This document shows, piece by piece, positions 1 to 9,219 of a stretch of 64,000 nucleotides of DNA (its first letter is position 1; each line of letters starts with the position of its first letter). Source of the stretch: Glycomyces tenuis DSM 44171 (GTDB lineage Bacteria > Actinomycetota > Actinomycetes > Mycobacteriales > Micromonosporaceae); NCBI RefSeq assembly GCF_000427885.1, contig NZ_ATYW01000016.1, positions 124,135 through 188,134 of the forward strand. The letters run 5' to 3'. The notes under the pieces are model-generated. The model did not search any database and was not told the DNA's origin. It saw only the letters and a list, made by a program, of their open reading frames with translations. The position numbers and the translations under genes were made by a program.

Positions 1-116
1 GCCACGGAACGTGAATGGGATGTGCCAATTTTTCCGCGCGGCATCGCGACACGGCCGGAGCCGTTCCTCTCATCGGACGAGAACACCCGATTCGGCGAAA
101 CGGCGCGCCGCGCGCC

Positions 117-1661
117 TTACTCGGGCAGGGCCGCGAGGAGCTCGTCGCGGGCCTTGGCGACGACGGCGATGCGGTCGTCGCGCTCGGCCTCGGCCTCCCG
201 CGCGCGGTCCTTCGCCCGGATCAGCTCGGCGCGCAGATCCGCGAGCTGGTGATCGAGCTGGGTCAGCCTCGCCGTGTGCTCGGACTTGGCCTTGCCGTAG
301 CGCCACAGCGGCACCACCACGCCGATGAGGGCCGGCAGCGCCAGCGGCCAGAGCCCGAGCAGCGCCAGCGCCAGCGCCGCGACGGCGAAGCCCGCCGCCG
401 TGACGGCGGCGGACACGACCGACGGCGCCTTCAGCCCCATGTTCTGCTCGATCCGCCGCTCGGCCGCCTCGAGGTCCGCCGCGTCGTGGCCGTCGCGGCC
501 GACGACGACCTTCGCGCCGACCCGCTTGACGGTGTAGGTGATCGGCTCCGGCGGCGCCGACGCCCCCAGCGCCTCGACGCGCGAGCGCAGCAGCGGCGCG
601 GCCAGCTCGAACGCGAGCGATCGCAGCGCGGGCGGGCCGTCGGGGTCGAACAGGTCCTCGCGCAGCAGCGCGGCGACGGTCCCCTCGGACTCGGACCAGG
701 TCGGCTTGGAGCGCTGGAGCTGGTCCTCGGGCAGGTGCAGCTCCTCCATCGCCTCCACCAGCGGCAGCTCGGCGGGGCTGGGCTCCTCGATGAGCTCCTG
801 GAGGTACCGCCGCCAGCGGTCGTCGGGCTCGACCGTCACCCCTGCGGGCCGCGGCGCCTCGGCGGCCGACAGGTGCTCGCGCAGACGCGCGAAGGCCTCG
901 GCCTCGGGCAGCGGAGCGGACTCGGGGGTGTCGAAGGAGAGGATCGCCTCGTCCCAGGCGCGCAGCTCCTCCTCGTCGAGCGCGGCGGGATCGAACAGGG
1001 CCGCCAGGCGCTCCTTCAGCAGCGATGCGGCGCTGGGCCCGAACTCGCCGAGGGCGGCGTGCTCCCACAGCGTCCGCCACCCGGCGGCGACCTCGCCGGG
1101 CTCGGCCAGGCCGAGCTCGGTGGACTCGCCGAGGAGTCGCAGGACCGCGGCGTCGATGAAGGCGGGCTGGTCGAAGCACAGGGCGACGGTGAGGCCGAAC
1201 AGCTCCGAGCGCACCGGGTCGCGCTCGCGGGCCAGCTCGAGGCTGGCGCTCAGATCGGTGAACGATCCGGAAGCGGCGCCGCTGCGGGCCACGAGGCGCA
1301 GCAGCGCGATGGCGGCGGGCGGCATCCAGTAGCCGGGGACGTCATGGACATCGGGGACCTCGGCGGGCAGGCCGCCGGCCAGGGCCCGGAACGGCCTGCG
1401 GATCTCCTTGCGCGCCGCGTACTCGTCGAACTCGATCAGCTGGAAGCGCAGCTCGGTCCACTCCAGGACGGTGTCGATGCGGCCCGAGACGGAGCTGAGA
1501 CGGGAGTCGACCTGTTTGAGGCCGCTGCTGAACTCCTCGCGGGTCTCGCGGAGGCGCTTGCGCTGCAACCGCCGCTCGGCCGCCATCTCCTCGTCCATCT
1601 CGTTGATGGCGTTGATCTGAGACCGCTCATAGTTCCAGTCCCACTGGCTGACGCGCGGCAT
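117..1661 (-). CDS. Coiled-coil protein with two C-terminal membrane segments, unknown function
   Basis: The predicted protein has 514 residues and I do not recognise its family. The first 70 or so residues are highly charged and look like a coiled coil (MDEEMAAERRLQRKRLRE). A long acidic, Leu/Ala/Glu-rich helical middle follows. Two closely spaced hydrophobic segments lie at about residues 412-456, and the protein ends in another charged coiled coil of about 58 residues (KAKSEHTARLTQLDHQ). It therefore looks like a membrane-anchored, mostly cytoplasmic helical scaffold. The ATG at 1661 is chosen because AGGAG lies 8 nt upstream; an in-frame ATG at 1703 lacks such a site. It lies downstream of ilvD on the same strand, but a hairpin separates them, so it is probably independent. 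No enzyme motif is visible. Confidence 0.75.
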   Translation of the reverse strand: MPRVSQWDWNYERSQINAINEMDEEMAAERRLQRKRLRETREEFSSGLKQVDSRLSSVSGRIDTVLEWTELRFQLIEFDEYAARKEIRRPFRALAGGLPAEVPDVHDVPGYWMPPAAIALLRLVARSGAASGSFTDLSASLELARERDPVRSELFGLTVALCFDQPAFIDAAVLRLLGESTELGLAEPGEVAAGWRTLWEHAALGEFGPSAASLLKERLAALFDPAALDEEELRAWDEAILSFDTPESAPLPEAEAFARLREHLSAAEAPRPAGVTVEPDDRWRRYLQELIEEPSPAELPLVEAMEELHLPEDQLQRSKPTWSESEGTVAALLREDLFDPDGPPALRSLAFELAAPLLRSRVEALGASAPPEPITYTVKRVGAKVVVGRDGHDAADLEAAERRIEQNMGLKAPSVVSAAVTAAGFAVAALALALLGLWPLALPALIGVVVPLWRYGKAKSEHTARLTQLDHQLADLRAELIRAKDRAREAEAERDDRIAVVAKARDELLAALPE

Positions 1662-1723
1662 GGGGATCGCTCCTAGGGGTGAAGGGATGTCGGGCGTCCC
1701 CATTGTGACCTGGGCGCGCAAAC

Positions 1724-1752
1724 GGCCGGGTCCCCGAAGCGGGGGCCCGGCC
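1724..1752 (-). terminator. Hairpin terminator downstream of ilvD
   Basis: GGCCGGGTCCCC and GGGGGCCCGGCC form a 12-bp stem (one G-U pair) around a GAAGC loop, just after the ilvD stop codon. There is no U-run, as is usual for high-GC actinobacterial terminators. Confidence 0.55.
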
Positions 1753-1768
1753 GGTGTCGCTCGCCGCG

Positions 1769-3613
1769 CTAGTCGACCTTGCGGACGGCGCCGTCGCTGG
1801 CGGGGGTGGCCATCGCGGCGTAGGCGCGCAGGGCCGCGCTGACGGACCGCTCGCGGCCGGCCGGGCTGAACGGCCGCTCGCGCTTCTCCTGGGCCACGCG
1901 CCGCTCGGCCAGGGTCGCGTCGTCGACCTTGAGCTCGAGGCGCCGGGCGGGGATGTCGATCTCGATGAGGTCGCCGTCCTCGACCAGGCCGATCACGCCG
2001 CCGCCGGCCGCTTCGGGGCTGATGTGCCCGATCGACAGGCCCGAAGTGCCGCCGGAGAAGCGGCCGTCGGTGATGAGCGCGCACTTGCGTCCCAGGCCGC
2101 GGCCCTTGAGGAAGGAGGTCGGGTAGAGCATCTCCTGCATGCCGGGGCCGCCCTTGGGGCCCTCGTAGCGGATGACGACGACCTCGCCCTCCTGGACGGA
2201 CTTGTCGAGGATGCCGGTCACGGCGTCCTCTTGGGACTCGAAGACGCGGGCGGGGCCGGTGAAGGTCCAGCACTCCTCGGGGACGCCGGCGGTCTTGACG
2301 ACGCAGCCGTCCTCGGCGAGGTTGCCGAACAGGACGGCCAGGCCGCCGTCGACGGTGTAGGCGTGCTCGACCGAGCGGATGCACCCCTTCTCGGCGTCGG
2401 TGTCCAGGCTCGACCAGCGGTTCTGTGTGGAGAACGGCTTGGTGGTGCGGACGTTGCCGGGAGCGGCGTGGAACAGCTCGATCGCCTCCGGGGAAGGGTC
2501 CTCGGCGCGGATGTCCCACTTGGCGAGCCATTCGGACAGGGTCGGCGAGTGGACGGCGTGGACGTCCTCGTGCAGCAGGCCGCCGCGGTACAGCTCGCCG
2601 AGGATGGCGGGGATGCCGCCGGCGCGGTGGACGTCCTCCATGTGGTAGTCCGGCGAGTTCGGGGCGACCTTGGAGACGCAGGGGACGCGGCGCGAGACCG
2701 CGTCGATGTCGGCCACGGAGAAGTCCAGGCCCGCCTCGCGGGCGGCGGCCAGCAGGTGCAGGACCGTGTTGGTGGAGCCGCCCATGGCGACGTCGAGGGC
2801 CATGGCGTTCTCGAAGGCGTCGTGGGTGGCGATGCTGCGCGGCAGGACCGACTCGTCGTCCTGCTCGTAGTAGCGGCGGGCGAGGTCCATGACCACGCGG
2901 CCGGCCTCGGAGAACAGGGCCTCGCGGGCGGCGTGGGTGGCGAGGGTGGAGCCGTTGCCGGGCAGGGAGAGGCCGATGGCCTCGGTGAGGCAGTTCATGG
3001 AGTTGGCGGTGAACATGCCCGAACAGGAGCCGCAGGTGGGGCAGGCGTTGGCCTCCATGGTGCCGAGCTCGGCGTCGGAGACGTCGTCGTTCGCGGCGGC
3101 GATCATCGGGTCGATGAGGTCGAGCTTGCGGGTGACGACGCCGTTCGAGTCGACGGTCTTGCCGGCCTCCATGGGGCCGCCGGAGACGAAGACCACGGGG
3201 ATGTTCAGGCGCAGGGCGGCCATGAGCATGCCGGGGGTGATCTTGTCGCAGTTGGAGATGCAGACGAGGGCGTCGGCGCAGTGGGCGTTGACCATGTACT
3301 CGACGGAGTCGGCGATGATCTCGCGGCTGGGCAGGGAGTAGAGCATGCCGCCGTGGCCCATGGCGATGCCGTCGTCGACGGCGATGGTGTGGAACTCCTT
3401 GGAGACGCCGCCGGCCTCGGCGATGGACTCGGCGACGATCTCGCCGAGGTCCTTGAGGTGGACGTGTCCGGGCACGAACTGCGTGTAGGAGTTGGCGATG
3501 GCCACGATCGGCTTGCCGAAGTCCGAGTCGGTCATGCCGGTGGCGCGCCACAGCGCGCGTGCGCCGGCCATCTGACGCCCGTGAGTGGAAGTGCGTGAAC
3601 GAAGCGCTGGCAT
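1769..3613 (-). CDS. ilvD: Dihydroxy-acid dehydratase
   Basis: IlvD dehydrates 2,3-dihydroxy-isovalerate and 2,3-dihydroxy-3-methylvalerate to the 2-keto acids, the third common step of valine and isoleucine synthesis (also feeding leucine and pantothenate). The 614-residue length matches the long E. coli-type family (616 aa). Iron-sulfur cysteine motifs are visible as [11 protein letters not shown] near residue 120 and [13 protein letters not shown] near residue 195. The typical N-terminal [13 protein letters not shown] and the RFSGGTSG motif near the C-terminus are both present. The ATG at 3613 opens with [19 protein letters not shown], as in homologues. No other ilv genes are in the window. 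It follows two signal-peptidase-like genes on the same strand, but with a 57-bp gap and unrelated function, so a separate promoter is likely. Confidence 0.97.
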   Translation of the reverse strand: MPALRSRTSTHGRQMAGARALWRATGMTDSDFGKPIVAIANSYTQFVPGHVHLKDLGEIVAESIAEAGGVSKEFHTIAVDDGIAMGHGGMLYSLPSREIIADSVEYMVNAHCADALVCISNCDKITPGMLMAALRLNIPVVFVSGGPMEAGKTVDSNGVVTRKLDLIDPMIAAANDDVSDAELGTMEANACPTCGSCSGMFTANSMNCLTEAIGLSLPGNGSTLATHAAREALFSEAGRVVMDLARRYYEQDDESVLPRSIATHDAFENAMALDVAMGGSTNTVLHLLAAAREAGLDFSVADIDAVSRRVPCVSKVAPNSPDYHMEDVHRAGGIPAILGELYRGGLLHEDVHAVHSPTLSEWLAKWDIRAEDPSPEAIELFHAAPGNVRTTKPFSTQNRWSSLDTDAEKGCIRSVEHAYTVDGGLAVLFGNLAEDGCVVKTAGVPEECWTFTGPARVFESQEDAVTGILDKSVQEGEVVVIRYEGPKGGPGMQEMLYPTSFLKGRGLGRKCALITDGRFSGGTSGLSIGHISPEAAGGGVIGLVEDGDLIEIDIPARRLELKVDDATLAERRVAQEKRERPFSPAGRERSVSAALRAYAAMATPASDGAVRKVD

Positions 3614-3670
3614 CCTGCAAGTCTGCCACGTTCCAAATCCCGGGACCACCCGCCCGCACCTTAGGACACC

Positions 3671-4138
3671 CTAGGTTTTCGGCGGCCAGTGCAGGGGGAC
3701 CGTCATTCGAGAGCCGAGGATCACACCGTAGATCAGCTCGCGTGGGCACAGGCCGAGCTCACGGGAGTCGGTGCCGGTGAGTTTGTCGCTAAGGAGGTAG
3801 TAGCGGTCGGCGGGGATCGGCTCGCCGGTGTCGGGGTGTAGGTCGCCCGGCCGGTACGCGACGCGCTTGAGCCAGAACGCGGTAGGAGCGAGACGCCTCG
3901 GGTCGCGCTGGAGTCCCTCGAACCCGGACCAGCCGGAGACCGGATGCGGCGGGGCGACGACCACCACGTGGAGCCTCTTTATCCGGCGGGTCACCCGAGC
4001 AAGGCAGTTACCACCGGGCGGGTAGGCCGGTCGCATGTCGGCATCGGCGACCGTGACCATGAACTTCTTGCGCCAGAAGATGTGGTCACCGATCGCGTGG
4101 CCGATCATCCCCGAGAGAAGCTCGATGATGAAGCCCAT
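3671..4138 (-). CDS. Degenerate S26 signal-peptidase-like protein (serine replaced by Asp)
   Basis: A 155-residue protein related to its upstream neighbour and to type I signal peptidases (S26), which cleave secretory leaders with a Ser/Lys dyad. The general-base lysine region is kept (FWLKRVAYRPGD, Lys91), as is the C-terminal LLSDKLTGTDSRELG box. The nucleophile motif, normally GxSMxP, reads ADADMRP, so Ser is Asp34 (codon GAC). It should therefore be inactive as a serine protease. The N-terminus is short and weakly hydrophobic. The ATG at 4138 has GGAGG 6 nt upstream; an in-frame ATG lies 15 nt further out. It probably arose by tandem duplication of the 4190-4618 gene. Possible roles are regulator, chaperone or decaying copy. 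Confidence 0.75.
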   Translation of the reverse strand: MGFIIELLSGMIGHAIGDHIFWRKKFMVTVADADMRPAYPPGGNCLARVTRRIKRLHVVVVAPPHPVSGWSGFEGLQRDPRRLAPTAFWLKRVAYRPGDLHPDTGEPIPADRYYLLSDKLTGTDSRELGLCPRELIYGVILGSRMTVPLHWPPKT

Positions 4139-4189
4139 GGAAGACCTCCACATGCAAATCCCGTACAGGATATTGCAATGTGAGGACCG

Positions 4190-4618
4190 TCAGAATTTCC
4201 GGATCATGACGCCGGCGATCGCGGCGGCCGGGCAGGGGCCGTGGCGGCGGGAGTCGTCGCCCGCGGGGTTGTCGCTCAGGAGGAAGTAGTGACCGGCCGG
4301 GACGGCGTCGCCGGAGCCGGGCATGGACTCGCCCGGGCCGGCCGCCACGCGCTTGATCCACCACGGGCCGCGCCGGGCCTTCGGCGGCTCCGCCCAGCCG
4401 AGCGTCGGATCGGGCGCGGCGGCCACCACGATCTGGCCGACCTCGATCCTGCGGGTCCGCTTGGCGAGCACCTCGTCGCCGTCGCGCAGCGCCGGCTCCA
4501 TGCTGACGCCCTCGACCTTCACGAGCACCCAGCGCCGCCGCAGCTGGCGCACGCCCTCGATGAACAGCGCCACGGCCGCGAGCAGCGCCAGAGCGCTGAG
4601 CCACAGGTTCGCGTCCAC
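4190..4618 (-). CDS. S26-family signal peptidase-like protease
   Basis: A 142-residue membrane serine protease candidate. One N-terminal membrane helix (residues 5-21, LWLSALALLAAVALFIE) is followed by the S26 boxes: VEGVSMEP with nucleophile Ser39, WWIKRVAAGPGE with general base Lys89, and HYFLLSDNPAGDDSRRHGP near the C-terminus. This is shorter than housekeeping LepB and similar in size to the Ni-SOD maturation protease SodX, but no sodN gene is in the window, so the substrate is unknown. The GTG start at 4618 lies 3 nt after the hemQ stop, so translation is probably coupled to the haem operon. A degenerate paralogue follows directly downstream. Confidence 0.82.
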   Translation of the reverse strand: MDANLWLSALALLAAVALFIEGVRQLRRRWVLVKVEGVSMEPALRDGDEVLAKRTRRIEVGQIVVAAAPDPTLGWAEPPKARRGPWWIKRVAAGPGESMPGSGDAVPAGHYFLLSDNPAGDDSRRHGPCPAAAIAGVMIRKF

Positions 4619-4621
4619 GGT

Positions 4622-5335
4622 CTAGGGCAGGTCGTCGATGATCTCGCCGATCGCGCGGCGGCGGCCGGTGAAGAAGGGGACCTCCTCGCGCACGTGCCGC
4701 CTGGCGCGCGAAGCGCGCAGCTCGCGCATGAGGTCCACGATGCGGTGCAGCTCGTCGGCCTCGAACGCCAGGATCCACTCGTAGTCGCCCAGCGCGAACG
4801 CCGGGACCGTGTTGGCCCGCACGTCCGGGTAGTCGCGGGCCTGCATGCCGTGCTCGCGCAGCATGTCGCGGCGCTCCTCGTCCGGCAGCAGGTACCACTC
4901 GTACGAGCGCACGAACGGGTACACGCACAGGTAGCTCCGCGGCTCCTCGTCGGCCAGGAACGCCGGGATGTGGCTGCGGTTGAACTCCGCGGGCCGGTGC
5001 ACCGCCATGTTCGACCACACCGGCGCCAAATGGCGCCCGAACGCGGTCCTCCGCAGCTCCGAATAGGCCTTCTGCAACTGGTCGGACGACTCGGCGTGCC
5101 ACCACACCATGACGTCGGCGTCGGCCCGCATCCCGCTCAGGTCGTAGGTCCCCCGGACCTTCACGCCGCCGTCCGAGCAGTGCTTCTCGAAGAACGACTC
5201 GGTGTCGGCGATCAGGTCCTGCCTGATCGAGGGGAACGGCTCCGCGGCGCGGAACACCGACCACAGCGTGTAGCGAACGGTCTCGTTCAGCTCCTTGATG
5301 CGCTGGGCATTGGGGTTGTTCGACTGCTGTGACAC
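4622..5335 (-). CDS. hemQ: Coproheme decarboxylase HemQ (chlorite dismutase-like)
   Basis: HemQ (ChdC) converts Fe-coproporphyrin III to haem b by two peroxide-dependent decarboxylations, the last step of the coproporphyrin-dependent pathway of Gram-positive bacteria. The 237-residue length fits. Visible family motifs are the N-terminal RYTLWSVFR, the VMVWWHAES strand, the [12 protein letters not shown] segment that carries the candidate catalytic tyrosine, and [17 protein letters not shown] with the candidate proximal haem histidine. The GTG at 5335 is chosen because GAAGGG lies upstream and hemY ends 17 nt before it. Order hemE-hemY-hemQ supports one operon. The ferrochelatase gene is not in the window. 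Confidence 0.95.
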   Translation of the reverse strand: MSQQSNNPNAQRIKELNETVRYTLWSVFRAAEPFPSIRQDLIADTESFFEKHCSDGGVKVRGTYDLSGMRADADVMVWWHAESSDQLQKAYSELRRTAFGRHLAPVWSNMAVHRPAEFNRSHIPAFLADEEPRSYLCVYPFVRSYEWYLLPDEERRDMLREHGMQARDYPDVRANTVPAFALGDYEWILAFEADELHRIVDLMRELRASRARRHVREEVPFFTGRRRAIGEIIDDLP

Positions 5336-5352
5336 GTTGCGGCCCTTCGGGA

Positions 5353-6750
5353 CTAGTCGGCTTCGGTGAGTTCGGCGGCGATCTGGTCGGCGGCGGCCCG
5401 CCCGGAGGCGACGCACGCGGCGATGCCGACCCCGTCGACGGCGGCCCCGGCGATCGCGATGCCGCGGTGGGCGGCCAGCTTCTCGCGGGCGGCGCGGATG
5501 CGCGCGGTGTGGCCCGGCGCGTACTGCGGCAGCGCCCCGCCCCACCGGTCGACGCGCTGCGCGACCGGCTCGGGGACGCGCCGTCCCAGGTGCTCGCCGA
5601 GCTCCCGCAGCGCGGTCTTGGCGAGCGTCGCGTCGTCGTGCTGGAGCAGCGCCTCCTCGCCGAGGCGGCCCATCGAGACGCGCAGGATCGTGCGCCGCCG
5701 CCCCAGGTGCGGCCACTTCCGGGAGGTGAATGTGGCGGCCTTGACCGATTTGCCGTGGCTCGCCGGGGTCAGGAAGCCCGAGCGCTCGGGCAGTTCGATG
5801 TCGTCGAACGCGAAGGACGCCAAGGCCACCGAGGCGTAGGCGACGCCCGAGAGCGCAGCGGCGGCCTCGGCTTCGACGCACCGCAGGAGCCGGGAGGCGG
5901 GCGAGGCGGGGACGGCCAGGATCACCGCGTCGGCGTGCAGGCGCACCGGGTCCGGCACGGGCCCGGCGACGGCCTCCCAGCCGTAGGGGGTCCGGCGCAG
6001 CTCGCGGACGGTCATGCCGAGCCGCACGTCGGCGCGGGAGACGGCCGAGGTCGCCGTGACCAGGCGGCTCAGGCCGCCGTCCACGGTGGCGAACACCGGT
6101 TTCCCGGTGGCGGGCCGCTTGACCTCGGCGACGGCGTCGGTCAGGCGGGAGTGGCGCCGCAGCGCCTCGGCCAGCTGCGGCATGACGGCGGTGACCGAGA
6201 GCCGGTCGACGTCGCCGGCGTAGACCCCGGCGAGCATCGGCGAGACGAGCCGGTCGAGGACCTCCGAGCCCAGGCGCGTGCGCACCAGCTCCCCCACCGA
6301 CATGTCGGCGCCCGGCGCCAGGATCGGCGCGCCGGAGTCGGCGGCCTCCTTGACGTCGGCGACGGCGGCGACGTCGGCCGGATCGGCCGGGATGCCCATC
6401 ATGGTGCCGCTCGGGAAGTCGAGCAGGCGCCCTTCGAGGCTGAGCGCGGGCGCCAGGCCGGCCGGGTGGACCAGGGCGTCGCCGAGGCCGACGGCCCGGG
6501 CGAGGGCGACGGCCTCGGGGCGGGCGGCCAGGAGCGATTCGGCGCCGGCCTCGACGGGGCGTCCCGCGAGGTCGACGGTGTGGATCTTGCCGCCGAGGCG
6601 GCCGGAGCGCTCGGCGACGACGATCTCGGCGTCCTCGCCGAGCCGCTCGCGCAGCCGGTGGGCCGCGGCCAGGCCGGTGATGCCGCCGCCGACGACGAGG
6701 ACCCGCATCCGCCCTTCGGCTCCGCGGACGGGCGTGAACACGGCGTTCAT
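5353..6750 (-). CDS. hemY: Coproporphyrinogen III / protoporphyrinogen oxidase
   Basis: An FAD-dependent oxidase that removes six electrons from coproporphyrinogen III to give coproporphyrin III in the HemQ-type pathway (CgoX, historically HemY). The 465-residue length matches the family. The FAD dinucleotide fold is plain at residues 15-40: [17 protein letters not shown] followed by [13 protein letters not shown]. The C-terminus has the second FAD-contact segment, [20 protein letters not shown]. The ATG at 6750 overlaps the hemE stop in ATGA, indicating translational coupling. A second ATG at 6708 would start directly at the nucleotide-binding strand and is less likely. Confidence 0.95.
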   Translation of the reverse strand: MNAVFTPVRGAEGRMRVLVVGGGITGLAAAHRLRERLGEDAEIVVAERSGRLGGKIHTVDLAGRPVEAGAESLLAARPEAVALARAVGLGDALVHPAGLAPALSLEGRLLDFPSGTMMGIPADPADVAAVADVKEAADSGAPILAPGADMSVGELVRTRLGSEVLDRLVSPMLAGVYAGDVDRLSVTAVMPQLAEALRRHSRLTDAVAEVKRPATGKPVFATVDGGLSRLVTATSAVSRADVRLGMTVRELRRTPYGWEAVAGPVPDPVRLHADAVILAVPASPASRLLRCVEAEAAAALSGVAYASVALASFAFDDIELPERSGFLTPASHGKSVKAATFTSRKWPHLGRRRTILRVSMGRLGEEALLQHDDATLAKTALRELGEHLGRRVPEPVAQRVDRWGGALPQYAPGHTARIRAAREKLAAHRGIAIAGAAVDGVGIAACVASGRAAADQIAAELTEAD

Positions 6751-7805
6751 CGGGTGGTCGCCTCGTGGACGCGGTCCACCACGAGCTTGAGCTTGCCGGG
6801 GTCGGAGTCGGGCAGGACGCCGTGGCCGAGGTTGAAGATGTGGCCGCGGGCGGCCCGTCCGGCGCGCAGGACCTCGTCGGTCGCGGCCAGCAGCGGCTCG
6901 TCGTCGGCGAGGATCAAGGCCGGGTCGAGGTTCCCCTGGAGGGTCTTGCCGGGCAGGCGACGGGCGGCCTCGTCGAGCGGGATGCGGAAGTCGACGCCGA
7001 TGACCTCGGCGCCGGTCTCGGCCATGGCTTCGAGCAGGTGCCCGGTGCCGACGCCGAAGTGGATGCGCGGCACCGACTCGGCCACGCCCATCAGGGCCGC
7101 GGTGGAGTGGGGCAGCGCGAAGCGGCGGTAGTCGGCCTCCGAGAGCGCCCCGGCCCAGGAGTCGAACAGCTGGACGGCGCTCGCGCCGGCCTCGACCTGG
7201 ACGCGCAGGAACTCGCCGCAGATCGCGGCCAGCCTCGCGGCGATCGCGTGCCACACCTCGGGGCGGGAGCGCATGAGGGCCTTGGTCTTGGCGTGGTCCT
7301 TCGACGGCCCGCCCTCGATGAGGTAGGACGCGAGGGTGAAGGGCGCGCCGGCGAAGCCGATGAGCGGCGTGCCGCCGAGCTCGGCGGTGAGCAGACCGAC
7401 GGCCTCGGTGATGTAGCCGACGTCGCACGGGTCGAGGTTGCGCAGGCGGTCGACGTCGGCCTCGGTGCGGAACGGCTCGGCGACGACGGGGCCGACGCCG
7501 GGGACGATCTCGATGTCGACGCCGATGGCCGCGAGGGGGACGACGATGTCGGAGAAGAAGATGGCGGCGTCGGTCTGGTAGCGGCGGACCGGCTGCATGG
7601 TGATCTCGCAGACCAGTTCGGGCGTGCGGCAGGCCTCGAGCATGGTGGTGCCCGCCCGCGCCTCGCGGTATTCGGGGAGCGAGCGTCCGGCTTGGCGCAT
7701 GAACCAGACGGGCACCCGGTCGGGCTCCTCACCGCGGCAGGCGGCGAGGAACGGGGACGTCGAGGCGTGCTTCGCCTCGGCCGAAGTTGCAGCAGCGGTA
7801 CGCAC
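6747..7805 (-). CDS. hemE: Uroporphyrinogen decarboxylase
   Basis: HemE decarboxylates the four acetate side chains of uroporphyrinogen III to give coproporphyrinogen III. The 352-residue protein has the diagnostic N-terminal signature [19 protein letters not shown], the aspartate-bearing [13 protein letters not shown] segment, [18 protein letters not shown], and the C-terminal [15 protein letters not shown]. The GTG at 7805 gives the expected N-terminus; a CAAGAT hexamer 6 nt upstream could be a -10 box of a leaderless transcript. It is the first gene of the hemE-hemY-hemQ operon and is divergent from the RNase D-like gene across a 199-bp spacer. Confidence 0.96.
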   Translation of the reverse strand: MRTAAATSAEAKHASTSPFLAACRGEEPDRVPVWFMRQAGRSLPEYREARAGTTMLEACRTPELVCEITMQPVRRYQTDAAIFFSDIVVPLAAIGVDIEIVPGVGPVVAEPFRTEADVDRLRNLDPCDVGYITEAVGLLTAELGGTPLIGFAGAPFTLASYLIEGGPSKDHAKTKALMRSRPEVWHAIAARLAAICGEFLRVQVEAGASAVQLFDSWAGALSEADYRRFALPHSTAALMGVAESVPRIHFGVGTGHLLEAMAETGAEVIGVDFRIPLDEAARRLPGKTLQGNLDPALILADDEPLLAATDEVLRAGRAARGHIFNLGHGVLPDSDPGKLKLVVDRVHEATTR

Positions 7806-8004
7806 ACGGCCATCTTGGCACGCTGCGGGGCGGCCGTCCCGCATCGGCGAGTGCGATGTGGCGCGCACCGTCGCCGCGGCCGTGACCGAGGCTCTACTTA
7901 TCAGTAGATGTGAATGGTGCAATAGGCCCACGTTCGGGTGTATATCGGTCTCCTGTCCGGCGGGGCAGTGGCGCGACCAGCGCACCTGGCCGTACCGTGA
8001 ACAG

Positions 8005-9216
8005 GTGACCGATCCCCAGCCCGAACCAGATACCGAACTCCTGACCGAGCCGAGAGAAGGGATGCCCCCGCTCATCCAGACCTCCGCGGGGCTCGCCCAG
8101 GCGGCCGAACGGCTCGCGTCCGGTTCTGGCCCCATCGCCATCGACACCGAGCGCGCCTCGGGTTTCCGCTACTCGGGTCGCGCATATCTCATCCAGCTGC
8201 GCCGCGCGGGGGCCGGGACGCTCCTGGTCGATCCCATCCCCATCGACGACCTCGCGCCGCTGCGGGCGGCCCTGACCGGGCCGGAGTGGATCCTCCACGC
8301 CGCGAGCCAGGACCTGCCGTGCCTGGCCGAGCTCGAGCTGCACCCGGCCAGCCTGTTCGACACCGAGCTGGCGGCCAGGCTGTGCGACTTCGAGAAGGTC
8401 GGTCTCGCCTCGATCACCGAGCAGCTGCTCGGCTTCCGGCTGGAGAAGCAGCATTCGGCGGCCGACTGGTCCTCGCGCCCGCTGCCGCACGACTGGCTCG
8501 TCTACGCCGCGCTCGACGTGGAGCTGCTGCTGGAGCTGCGAGGGAAGCTGGCCGCCGAGCTGGCCGAGCAGGGCAAGACGGCCTGGGCCGAGGCCGAGTT
8601 CGAGCACGTGCGCACCGCCGGTCCGCCCAAGCCGCGCAAGGAGCCGTGGCGGCGGACCTCGGGCATCCACAAGGTGCGCGGCGCGAAGGCCCTGAGCCGG
8701 GTGCGCGCGGTCTGGGAGGCGCGCGACGACCTGGCCCGCAAGCTCGACCGGGCGCCGGGCAAGGTGCTGCCGGACGCGGCCATCGTCGAGGCCGCCGTGA
8801 ACGACCCCACCGACTTCGCCGAGCTGATGAGCCTGCCGGGCTTCCGGCGGCGCGGCGGGCGCACCAACGCGCGGCTGTGGCTCGCGGCGCTGGCCGAGGC
8901 GAGGAAGCTGCCGGGCGAGCGGCTGCCGGCGACGACCCCGCCGCAGGACGGGCCGCCCGCGGCGCACCGCTGGGCCGACCGCGACCCCGACGCGGCCGAG
9001 CGGCTCGCCGCCGCCCGCGAGGTGGTGGCCGACGTGGCCGGCGCGCACCGCCTCCCGGCCGAGAACCTCATCACGCCCGCGATCGTGCGGGCGCTGGCGT
9101 GGGAGCCGCCGTCTCGGCTCTCCGAGGAGGACGTCCGCGAGGCCCTGCTGGAGGCCGGCGCCAGGCGGTGGCAGGTGGACCTGCTCGCCGGGGGGCTGAC
9201 CGAGGCGCTCGGCTGA
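8005..9216 (+). CDS. Ribonuclease D-like 3'-5' exonuclease with HRDC domain
   Basis: A 403-residue protein with a DEDD exonuclease domain at residues 20-200 and an HRDC domain near 230-310. Exonuclease motifs are [16 protein letters not shown] (Asp and Glu), [12 protein letters not shown] (Asp) and the DEDDy-type [12 protein letters not shown] (Tyr and Asp). It is expected to trim structured RNA 3' ends in the cytoplasm. The GTG at 8005 gives the MTDPQ-type N-terminus of actinobacterial homologues. TACCGT at 7993-7998 lies 6 nt upstream, suggesting a leaderless transcript. An ATG at 8062 has a purine-rich tract too close to be a good ribosome site. Placement between hemE and the fad genes is typical of actinomycetes. 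Confidence 0.92.
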   Translation: MTDPQPEPDTELLTEPREGMPPLIQTSAGLAQAAERLASGSGPIAIDTERASGFRYSGRAYLIQLRRAGAGTLLVDPIPIDDLAPLRAALTGPEWILHAASQDLPCLAELELHPASLFDTELAARLCDFEKVGLASITEQLLGFRLEKQHSAADWSSRPLPHDWLVYAALDVELLLELRGKLAAELAEQGKTAWAEAEFEHVRTAGPPKPRKEPWRRTSGIHKVRGAKALSRVRAVWEARDDLARKLDRAPGKVLPDAAIVEAAVNDPTDFAELMSLPGFRRRGGRTNARLWLAALAEARKLPGERLPATTPPQDGPPAAHRWADRDPDAAERLAAAREVVADVAGAHRLPAENLITPAIVRALAWEPPSRLSEEDVREALLEAGARRWQVDLLAGGLTEALG

Positions 9217-9219
9217 GCG

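Noticed and set aside
1754-3598. 614-codon open frame antisense to ilvD, and similar long antisense frames across the window (for example 16810-19422 minus, 57339-59858 minus)
   Set aside because: They are mirror frames of GC-rich genes: low-complexity Arg/Gly/Ala/Val protein, no motif, and the opposite strand encodes a clear family member.
4190-4618. Ni-superoxide dismutase maturation protease SodX
   Set aside because: Size and motifs allow it, but no sodN gene is adjacent or in the window; kept as S26 family only.
8062-9216. ATG 8062 as start of the RNase D-like gene
   Set aside because: The purine tract is only about one base from the ATG, and the longer GTG 8005 start gives the N-terminus typical of homologues plus a -10 box at leaderless distance.
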